From: Hydnum rufescens UP504
Lineage: Eukaryota > Basidiomycota > Agaricomycetes > Cantharellales > Hydnaceae
Assembly (NCBI GenBank): GCA_014904985.1
Contig: MU128992.1
Coordinates: 82,252 to 100,984 of the forward strand
Length of the DNA stretch: 18,733 bases
Direction: 5' to 3'
Of this stretch, positions 8,374-16,487 are shown piece by piece. The translations under genes and the position numbers were made by a program. The number at the start of each line of letters is the position of its first letter. The first letter of the stretch is position 1. The notes beneath the pieces are model-generated. The model saw nothing but the letters and a program-made list of their open reading frames with translations. It ran no database searches and had not been told where the DNA came from.

Positions 8374-8796
8374 TGTCAGGATCAAATTGACATTTGCTTC
8401 CACCTGTGGACTTACCTGTCAGAGTATCATTCTTCATCAATTCTATCATATGGTGCCTACTTCTTCAAATGCCCTTGCCTCCTCTCTCCCTCCATTTGGT
8501 CAGGGGGTTATTGTCATCCTTGCCATTATTGGCATTTCTCTTGTTATTATTGCCCTCATATTATCAGGCCTAGACCAGCAGGCTGTGGGCTGGGTAATCA
8601 ACCAGTGGCAGCATTGGCAGCCTTGTCAACACCTCTCATCCTCTTGCCACCCACATGAGTCAATGCAGTTGCCAGTCCAGACTCTGACTCCTCCTGCTCC
8701 TCCCCCATTCCCTGAATCCTCACTACCCATCCCAATCCCTGCTCCCTCACCATCACTATGATCCTTTGACACCTTCAGGGTACCCAGGCATACACT
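8374..8796 (+). repeat. Right arm of the dispersed inverted repeat (partner 5398-5827)
   Basis: The arm begins TGTCAGGATCAAATTGACAT, about 130 bp after the end of LTR-like copy 2, and ends with GTACCCAGGCATACACT. It carries membrane-protein ORF copy B. Copy A on the other strand is not preceded by an LTR-like copy, so the arms probably derive from separate insertions. Confidence 0.85.
8450..8761 (+). CDS. Small single-pass membrane protein ORF in transposon sequence (copy B, truncated by TGA)
   Basis: From the ATG at 8450 the frame encodes 103 residues. It has the same membrane helix as copy A (GVIVILAIIGISL then VIIALILSGL) followed by GWVINQWQHW and a Pro-rich PAPPPFPES stretch. It ends at a TGA (8759-8761). 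In copy A the aligned codon is CGG, and similarity continues past the stop (VPRHTL in both). The stop is therefore probably a CGA-to-TGA change in an originally longer ORF. A 2-nt length difference near the N-terminus puts the copies in different frames upstream of SSLPPF, so the true start is uncertain. Confidence 0.4.
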   Translation: MVPTSSNALASSLPPFGQGVIVILAIIGISLVIIALILSGLDQQAVGWVINQWQHWQPCQHLSSSCHPHESMQLPVQTLTPPAPPPFPESSLPIPIPAPSPSL

Positions 8797-9324
8797 ACCT
8801 TGCCTTGGAGGTATATGTGCTAAGGGGGATGCATATGGAAGTTGGGGCATAGCCATGTGGAGGTGCACACAGGATTTGTAAACATGGCTGTGTCAGCTTA
8901 TTGAGGCTTAGTGAAGGCAGCTGTGGAGGCTGAGTGATGGGCTGTGTCAGTGATAGAGATGTGTCATCTTGATGGGCTGTGGTGGCTGTGTGCAGGAAGT
9001 AGACTTATAGCCCTTCACAGTTGGGGGATCACCAGTTTCAATCTCTCAGGATTCCCACTGTGATAGGTGCAAGACTTGTGCATAGCTGTTTGGTTGTTGC
9101 TGTTGCTCAGGATTCCCACTGCAATAGCATGTGGTTAATTAATCTCTTTCCTCTTTCTGTTTTTGACTTCAATGGCAGTGTTGCCCTGACAAGACCCTTC
9201 CAGGCTGCAGGACTTGTCTCTCTATTGTTCTCTTCCTCTATACTTGCTGGGATTTACTCAGACTCAGTCAGACTTATCCAGACTTAGCTGGACCTATCCA
9301 TGTTTATATTTGTTTGGTGCCCTT
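8797..9324. other. No gene; CpG-depleted repeat debris
   Basis: It contains the 16-mer CTCAGGATTCCCACTG twice (9045-9060 and 9106-9121) and a short GACTYA-type run (about 9254-9290). No coding region is supported. Confidence 0.5.
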
Positions 9325-9795
9325 GTCACAGCATGGCCCAGACTCCTACCCAGTCCTTATGGTTTGTTTACATTTGTTGTTGGTGGGCAGAAACTTACCA
9401 TAAGGACTGGAGGCAATGATTTCAAACTCCACTTGAACTATGTTTCGGGTGCAAATTTGGTAGCCCATCTATTATGTAATATTTCAATACACCACAAGTT
9501 TAACATTCTCTTTCTCGTGTTCTGGTTGCAGGAAGCCCCATCTCAGTAATTTTCAACACAAACTAATTTTTTGATATGAATTTATGGAAGTTCCGCATCA
9601 CAATCACACACAACGCCCAAAGCTAAGTATCGGGATTGATTTTCGGAAGCAGATCTATTTCGATTTAGCCCCATGGCGGAGTCTGAACCAGACTTCGAAA
9701 TGATTGCCTCCAGTCTCTGTAGTACAGCAAACAACACCAAACATCAGTGCTGTTATGTAAGAGACTGGGTAGGAGTCTGAGCATGGCCCTCACAC
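9325..9795. repeat. Imperfect ~100-bp inverted repeat enclosing a CpG-containing core
   Basis: The left arm (about 9325-9427) is the reverse complement of the right arm (about 9690-9795) at roughly 70-75% by eye. CAGACTCCTACCCAGTC at 9339-9355 is perfectly matched at 9763-9779, and GACTGGAGGCAATGATTTC (9405-9423) matches the complement of 9697-9715 with one mismatch. The left arm also contains a 13-bp hairpin (CAGTCCTTATGGT 9351-9363 with ACCATAAGGACTG 9397-9409). The core (about 9445-9690) holds around nine CpG sites in otherwise CpG-free surroundings. It could be a foldback/MITE-type element or two inverted copies of an older repeat. Confidence 0.65.
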
Positions 9796-10057
9796 AACTA
9801 AATATTCCTTACTGCAGGGCACTCATTTTCAGTGTCTCATACTTCCCACAGTGAGGCAGATATGGAGGCAGGCATAACATTGACACAAGCCAGAAGCAAA
9901 CAAAATTCCAAGGCAAATGAAATCAGGAGCAAATGGAAGAAAACTGGAATTAGCTGGAAAAGGGGACAAACCCCTGATGTGGAGCCATTATTCATGAGAA
10001 GGGTAGCAGGATTTGGGAGAGGTAAGTGGGAAGTTACAACAGCAAGCACCTGTGGGT
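9796..10057. other. Sequence downstream of the NACHT-WD40 gene (its 3' flank)
   Basis: This lies just past the TAG (10058-10060, minus strand) that ends the WD40 gene. An 81-codon plus-strand frame is present but has no recognisable domain. No polyadenylation signal could be assigned with confidence. Confidence 0.4.
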
Positions 10058-11170
10058 CTAAACTGGTTCCTCACTGAGGTACTGGGAAAACAGGTGATGT
10101 GGAACAGCAAGAATGATCATGTGACCATCATCACATCCAACTGAAACCTGAGAGTATGTTTGCTGGATTAGCACAACAATATTGGTGCTGGGTTGGTGAC
10201 ATGGTGGGATGTAACATATCTGTCTGGCATGGCCATCCTGCAGCACTTGTATCCACTGGTCTTGGTGATACCAAAAGAGCTGAGTCATGTCCACAAAGAG
10301 CCTAGGGGTTACCACAGGTGATAAGCAATGGGAGGGTTGGGAAGTCAAATCCCAAATGAAGGTTTCCTTTTTTGATTGTGAAATCAGGGTGCCACCATCC
10401 AATGAAAATGCAAGCTCCAAAACAGGGTGAAAATGACCCTCTAATGTTGTGATGGATGTCCCAGACATGGGATTCCACAATCATACAGTTTGATCATCAG
10501 AGCATGATGCCAGGCACAATCCTTCAGGTGAAAATGCAATGGTGTTAACCTGATCAGAATGGCCTTCCAGCTTTATAATGGATACACCAGATCTGAGATC
10601 CCACAATTGTATAGTGTGATCCACAGAGCCTGATGCCAGGTGCAGTCTATCAGGTGAAAATGCAATGGTGCTGACACAATCTGAACGGCCTGCTAGCTTC
10701 ACAATGGATGCACAAGATATGGGATCCCACAATTGTACAGTGCCAATGGAAGTACCTGATGCCAGGCACAATCCATCAGGTGAAAATGCAATGCTCTCAA
10801 CCCAAGAAGAATGGTCCAGGGTTGCAGTGCATGCACTAGATATGGGGTCCCATAATTTTACAGTGCCATCAGAGGAGCCTGATGCCAGGGATAGTGTATC
10901 AGGTGAAAATGCAACAGCTCTAACCCAACCAGAATGCCCCTCCAGTTTTGCAATGGATGTACCAGATATGGGATCCCACAATTGGAGAGTATGATCCATG
11001 GAGCCTGAGGCCAGGCACAATCCATCAGGTGAAGATGCAATGGCTGTAACTGGAGCAGAATGGCTTTCCAGGTTTGTGCCAGATGCACCAGATATGGGAT
11101 CCCACAACTGTAGAACAGAACCACCCCCTGATGCCAGGCACAATCCATCAGGTGAGAATGCAATGGTGAC
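10058..11170 (-). pseudogene. Broken 3' half of the NACHT-WD40 gene: WD repeats 8-14 and C-terminus
   Basis: Past the frameshift at about 11166-11172 the WD frame resumes and runs to 10484 with six WD units (ending LQLWD, LQLWD, VKLWD, VQLWD, IQLWD and then TV-stop-LWN). A TGA at 10481-10483 interrupts unit 13, where sister repeats have Gln or Arg. The same frame stays open beyond it to a TAG at 10058-10060, giving a last diverged WD unit (TFIWDLTSQ) and a ~100-residue tail (for example QWIQVLQDGHARQICYIP). Repairing both lesions in principle would give a protein near 1300 residues with 14 WD repeats, enough for two seven-bladed propellers. Sequencing error cannot be excluded for the 1-nt gap. 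Confidence 0.85.
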
Positions 11171-12072
11171 ACACTCTCAGAATGGCCTTCCAGCTTTGCC
11201 ATGGATGTGCCAGATATGGGATCCCACAATTGTATAGTATGATCAAAAGATCCAGATGCCAGGTGCAATCCATCAGATGAGAACACTATGGTCTCAACTG
11301 AAGCAGAATGGCCTTCCAGCTTTGCAATGGATGCACCAGATCTGGGATCCCATAGTCTGAGAGTATGATCATCAGAGCCTGATGCCAGACATGAGCCATT
11401 GGGTGAAAATGCAATGGTCAGAACTGCACCAAGATGGCTTTCCAGTTTTGTGATGGATGCATGAGATATGGGATCCCACAATTGTATGGTATGATCACTG
11501 GATCCTGATGCCAGCCACAATCCATCAGGTGAGAATGCAATGGTGGAAACCTTCCCAGAATGGCCTTCCAGTTTTGCAATGAATGTGGCAGATATGGGGT
11601 CCCACAATTGCACTGTATGATCATATGAGCCTGATGCCAGGAGCAATCCATCAGGTGAGAATGCAATACTCTCAACCCCACCAGAATGGCCCTCCAGTTT
11701 TGAAATGGATGTGGCAGATATGGGATCCCACAATTGCACAGTGAAATCTCCAGAGCCTGATGCCAGGCACAATCCATTTGGTGAAAAGGCAATGATGCTA
11801 ACCCAACTAGAATGGCCTTCCAGTTTTGCAATGGATGTTCCAGATACAGGATCCCACAATTGCACAGTATGATCACTGGAACCTGATGCCAGGCACAATC
11901 CATCAGGTGAAAATGCAATGGTATTAACCCAACCAGAATGGCCTTCCAGTTTTGTGATGGATGTGGCTGATATGGGATCCCACAATTGCACTGTAGCATC
12001 AAATGAGCCTGATGCTAGGGTCAATCCATCAGGTGAAAATGTAATGGTCTCAATGTGACGAGAATGGCCACA
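10340..12072 (-). repeat. WD40 repeat array, 14 units of ~126 bp, nearly CpG-free
   Basis: Units of 42 residues follow the plan LEGHS-xxV-xTIAFSPDGLxLASGS-xDxTVQLWDPIS-xxSI. Thirteen are highly alike in DNA and the last is diverged. Variation clusters at a few places per unit: after GHS (GW, SW, GG, GK, GA, AS), after LASGS (FDA, SDH, GDF, YDH, DDH) and after DPIS (AT, GT, HA). That is the pattern of hypervariable WD arrays in the HET-D/HET-E group. One unit is a residue short at LDHSS and one at ASGGGSV. By hand count there are two CpG in 10081-12060. Confidence 0.95.
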
Positions 12073-14144
12073 TAAAGTACTCAGATTCTGTGACCATTCA
12101 GACTCAATGCCTTGGAGAACCTGAACAGAATCTGCCCCATCTCTGCAATATATCTTGTACAGCACAGTGTCGTGCGGTGTGAAAGGCAATGCAGAGTGGT
12201 ACACATTCAGCGCACTCGCTCTTATGACCTCCCCATGTGCAAGAATGAATCGACGGGAATCAGACAAGATTCTGACAACGATCCCCTTGCTTTTCGAAAC
12301 TTTCTATTATTACAATCATCCCTCACTCAGTCACTGCACTGCCCCAAGGATCAATAAGGAATACACATACCGCCCAGTGGTGCGCCTTTTCAATCAAACC
12401 TACAGCACTCGAGATACTCCCAAGCAGACTCATTGCTTCGAACCACCATAAAATTGATCGCATCGAGAAGAACTCCAGTGCCTTCAACACTCTCCTCTCC
12501 CCGAACTCCACGCGCGATAGATGGGATGCCCAGTATCGGCATGCATACTGAACCTCCGGTGACAGCGCCTCTCTCACTTTCTCCTCGAGTCCATCCACTT
12601 CCTTGTTCAGCAGCGACGGATCCAAGATCCCAGCGACGTCCCGCTTTAGATGTGTGGCAATGAGTTCAAAGCATCGGATAGTATGTCGCAGTTCCTGCTC
12701 TGGCACACCAACAATAACGAACTCAGTCATAGAACATCGCGAAGGATCGGTAATAAACTCGAGAAATGAAGGGTGGTAGATACGAGGGGCTTCGTGAATA
12801 TCAGAAGGGGGGACGATGACTGAGTGAAGATGACGTAAACTAGCCTCAACCATGCGTGTTTCGTATTGAACAAAATTAGCCAACGAATACAGGGGAAGGG
12901 GTTCGCGCAACAGCACAATACTCCCGACGACGATTTGAAACCACTGCAGAATTTCTCGATCGTTATACCCAGAAAGGGAGTTGCGGAGCACCCCCATGTA
13001 GAGGTTGTCCAGCTGCGAATATGGTGTGGCGCCAGCTTGTCGGAGGGACTGGATATCAAGTATAAGCCTTAGACATCTGCGAGGATTCTCCATACAATCA
13101 TCTCCAATGAAGCGGATCGCAGTTGCTGCATAAACGAATAATTTCCCGGACTTCTCTACCAGTGAGTTTTTCTCGGCCTCCGTTGCCCAATCAGTAGACA
13201 TCCCAAGATCAAATTTCCTTCGAATTTTGGCCAACTCGGTGGAGACGTAAAGGTGGATGTCTTGCTCAACGATCGATGCGTCGATATCGTGAAGAAACGA
13301 CCTCGCCAGGTTCGGGACTTTGTCGAACACCGAGGACAGGTGAGGTTGTGGACGGCTTGTGATTAAGATCCGTAGGAAAGGTATTCGGGCGAGGTGTGCA
13401 AACATAAGATGCAAAATTTCAGCCGCACCCTTTTCCTCGCACTCGTCGAGGGCATCAAGGATGAGAAATATTGGCCTCCGATGGGGATTGATGGTGAGTA
13501 GGGGAGTCAGGATTAATCCCTGAAGCTGAGACAAGAGTCCCCTTTGCCCAACTCCCGGATCTTTCTTCAGGGCATCCACGATAGCCTCCATGAGCGTACT
13601 GTCCGATTGGGCGAGTTGGAAAGCGAGGGTCGGTAGTACGAGACCCGGATCCCGCAAAGGTTCGTCGCCCCGAGAAAAGAAGAAAGTAGCGCCTAGCATG
13701 CCTTTCTCTTGCGCTCGGTCTGCGACGGTTTTCGCAATAGTCGATTTCCCGATGCCAGCGAGTCCGTTGAGCCAGTATATAGGCGGCCTTTCGCCGTTCG
13801 CGCTCTCTGACCACGTCAAAATTTCCTTCAATACAGCAACACGCGTGCCCTCGAGGCATGACGATGGAGCGTCCTCGCGAACAGAGTCGTAGCCCGCATA
13901 TAGAGCACGAGGAAGAGCCATTAAAAGGGCAGTCCTGTCTGGAAGAGCATTGATTATAGACAAAGATTCCAAGGGATGGATTGACTATTACCGTCGTGGA
14001 AATGGACATCTCCTCCACGACCGCCAGTACCGCCGCCTATCCCATGACCCCCAGAACCAGTAGCTAAGCAAAAGGACGGGTGAGGAATGAGGACCAGGAG
14101 GAGAGATTGAAAAGCAACCCACTGAAAGAGACATGCTGTTGCAT
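10858..14144 (-). CDS. NACHT-WD40 STAND protein (fungal NLR-like), open part of the gene; four exons
   Basis: STAND NTPases of this class are intracellular switches linked to non-self recognition and programmed cell death in fungi. Proposed exons on the minus strand are 14144-14123, 14063-13992, 13938-12371 and 12303 onward; introns are 59, 53 and 67 nt with GT-AG ends, and all phases join in frame. The ATG at 14142-14144 is the first after a TATA box. The product starts with a short Gly-rich segment (residues ~9-26). The NACHT domain follows: Walker A GLAGIGKST (~90-98), Walker B ILDALDECEE (~191-200) and LITSRPQPHL (~223). After a helical region come WD repeats from ~633. After repeat 7 a 1-nt deletion near 11168 shifts the frame, and about 100 unrelated residues run to the stop at 10858 (about 1035 residues in all). 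The effector N-domain is minimal or missing. Exons 1-2 are inferred; the NACHT and WD parts are certain. Confidence 0.85.
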
Positions 14145-14276
14145 CGTAGTCAACAAAGGTGGGCCTCCTTGGGAAGATCGGCCGGAAGGATTCGCTCGTT
14201 AAATGCAAGATTGGGGATACGAGGCAGCGCTTAATCGGTATATCACACTGATGTGAGCGGAGAGATGGGCTCTCAG

Positions 14277-14283
14277 ATTTATA
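14277..14283 (-). promoter_or_regulatory. TATA box of the NACHT-WD40 gene
   Basis: The minus strand reads CTATAAATCT here, 133 bp upstream of the proposed start codon. No ATG occurs on that strand between it and 14144, which supports the start choice and implies a 5' leader of roughly 100 nt. Assignment is by motif and position only. Confidence 0.5.
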
Positions 14284-15686
14284 GCGTGTATGCCTTGGCC
14301 CTTGGATGTACTCGGTGCCTGCCCGGCATATTCCGCTGTCGCCCCCGTTCCCATGCCTCCACAGAGTCCACACTGAGCATGTCAGTTACATGCTGTGGGA
14401 CGACGATTCACTCTCCCGTAGTGCAATGTCGTGGGGTCAGAATAATTATAATCACATAGCTACAGTCCCCTCGACGTCCCCTGCTGAGCACCAAAGAGAC
14501 GATCGTGTCCAATTCATCACCCATGAAATGTTTCAGTCTGACCAACCCATTTGCGTTTCATTGGCCGATCACACGCCTTATCTTTGACAGGCAATGGGTG
14601 ATGGAGCGATGGTATCACAACTGTTGGAACTGGGAAGTGCGAGCTCTAGCACTCATTGCTTAGTCAGCATATTGACTAGTATACTTTCTCGGGATGTACC
14701 AAAGTTCCCTCAAGCGTTTGCTTGAGCTCCGATCAAATGCTCTATCATTCTTGTTGTTGTGTGAATCTAAGTGGCTCCGCACCGATTCTTCATCAACAAC
14801 TTCTAGGACAATTTCTTATGAACGGGAGCATGGGACAACGAATGAACACCCCCTGGTGGATCTCTTTTCGAGGGGCGTTCGAGTGGTGTTTGTCGCCTCT
14901 ATGGACTCTTCAGGAACCAATGGCCTGATGAAAAGTGATGGCTAGTGGATATCATCCGCTTTGCCTCCCATATGACTCCTGGGATCAGATGGGAAAGATG
15001 GTCTCTCCTCACCCGATCTATACGCGAGGGTGATACTGTATCAGTCGTCGCCGACGTATTGGGGACGGGGCATCAGGTTATGCCGACCATTGCATATATA
15101 TGTATGCGGGCTGGGAGTCGGACACTTTCTGGGGGAGAAAGGATCATCTACATTGGTAACTCTTTGGGTCGCACGCACATGGATGGAGCGTGATTATCTT
15201 ACACGACCCCCACTGGATCGGCTTGGTACCTGAGGCCGTGGAAGATGCAGGGGGCATTGTGGCAGGGTGGTCTCGGGGCAGTCAATTTGTCTTGTGGGGC
15301 CTTGCATCAAATATATTGCCTTAGTACTCTAACACTTTACGGCGGAGAAACCAAAGCCATAGAGTGACCCCTTCATGTTTTTCGTCCAGTCGCTCCCCAC
15401 CGCCGATGGGACACTCGGAGCTCCGGGATAGATTGCACATCCATAGAGGCATCGTTTCATGATTATCGCGTCCGTTTTGAGCTGGGCTCCATGATGTAAA
15501 TTAGGATGGCTCTAGCCCGACATTACGGACAGAATATGCCAAGTGACAGCGTTGCTGAGAAGGCGTTAGTGTTACTTTGCATAAATACAAAAGTAGCGGC
15601 TACTGGGATCGTCGCAGAAGTGGTGAATCTTTGATGACGGGCACAGCCTCTACCGATACAATGTGGTGGAGTATGTATTCGGATGT
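14284..15686. other. CpG-rich intergenic or decayed genic sequence, no gene recognised
   Basis: About 1.4 kb with normal CpG content and scattered frames of 60-95 codons on the plus strand (for example 14694-14945 and 14945-15193). None shows a domain, a run of frames joined by good introns, or codon patterns that stand out. The sequence resembles the neighbouring proteasome relic in texture, so it may include older gene debris. Confidence 0.4.
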
Positions 15687-15692
15687 TATAAA
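15687..15692 (+). promoter_or_regulatory. TATA box upstream of the small putative gene
   Basis: GTTATAAAGGG contains TATAAA 80 bp before the ATG at 15772, followed by a pyrimidine-rich leader ending TTTCTTCATGG, a normal fungal start context. Confidence 0.4.
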
Positions 15693-15771
15693 GGGATGTA
15701 AACATCCTTATCCTAACCGCCAAGCCCCAACACCCTAACAGCACGCACTGAACAATCATTTCTCTTTCTTC

Positions 15772-16296
15772 ATGGCTGCACTCGCACTCTCTGTTCCTCT
15801 CGCCCGCATCACCTCTGCAAAGACAACAATGACAATCAAAGGACAACGGCGCTCCACTGCTTCTAAACACCGACGAGGTGTGCCAGTTCACTGTTGCGGA
15901 CAGCCATCCTCCCGCAGAAGCTAATGCACATCCATATAGCGTCAGACGTGTCTCTGTCCGCCAGCCGTCCTATATTCTCACAGCCGGAACATACAACACG
16001 GCCACAAACACGTTCGCCGATGCGTACTCCGACTTTATCACCCGCCGTCCTCGCATCTGTTCCGATGCCCACCCCGGCACTGATAGACACCCCTGACGAT
16101 CCTTCTCGATCCGAGGTACCTTCGGAAGGTAGCCAGCCACAACGGCGAAAACGATGGGGTCTGCCATCGTGGAGGCTATTGCCCGAGAAGCTGCTGCATT
16201 TCGATCCGTCCAAAGACCCTAGGTATGTGTGCCTTGTCTGGGACGTCTGTGTTCACTGACAAATCGCAACATCCATGCAGGCTGTTGGCACTTTGA
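15772..16296 (+). CDS. Putative small spliced gene, Ser/Pro/Thr-rich basic protein of unknown function
   Basis: A three-exon model (15772-15877, 15946-16222, 16281-16296) joins in frame to about 132 residues. Intron 2 is convincing: AG/GTATGTG at 16223 and CCATGCAG ending at 16280, 58 nt. Intron 1 (15878-15945, 68 nt) has a weak GTGTGC donor but a CTAAT branch-like site and CAG acceptor. The protein is basic at the N-terminus (GQRRSTASKHRR), Ser/Thr/Pro-rich in the middle, and ends LPEKLLHFDPSKDPR then LLAL. No membrane helix or catalytic motif is visible. Either a small lineage-specific gene or a fragment of a larger broken one. I do not recognise the family. Confidence 0.35.
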
Positions 16297-16487
16297 AGCA
16301 GGGTGATCGATGATCTTATTTGTTTCTGTTACTGTACCCTTGCGTTATTCCACTCCCACACACATCCGTCCTGTATTCAGTACTTGCTCTGTGAATAATA
16401 GTAATCCCATTGTCTGTCAAGTGTTTCCTCAAACGGGGGCCTCGGTACATTCCGAGTACGCGTCGTCAACAACCTTACAGTCTAAGG

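Noticed and set aside
10665..11237. Plus-strand ORFs antisense to the WD repeats (10665-10994, 10998-11237)
   Set aside because: The 126-bp repeat length is divisible by three, so antisense frames stay open automatically; the proteins are only repeat complements.
11418..12002. Second minus-strand frame open across the WD array (194 codons)
   Set aside because: It is a shifted reading of the same repeats with Cys/Trp/His-rich nonsense units; the WD frame is clearly the coding one.
13455..14018. Alternative 187-codon minus-strand frame over the NACHT exon
   Set aside because: It overlaps the NACHT domain in another frame and has no domain of its own.
14694..15233. Plus-strand ORFs 14694-14945, 14945-15193 and 15030-15233 as exons of one gene
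   Set aside because: I could not join them with convincing introns and no protein family is recognisable.
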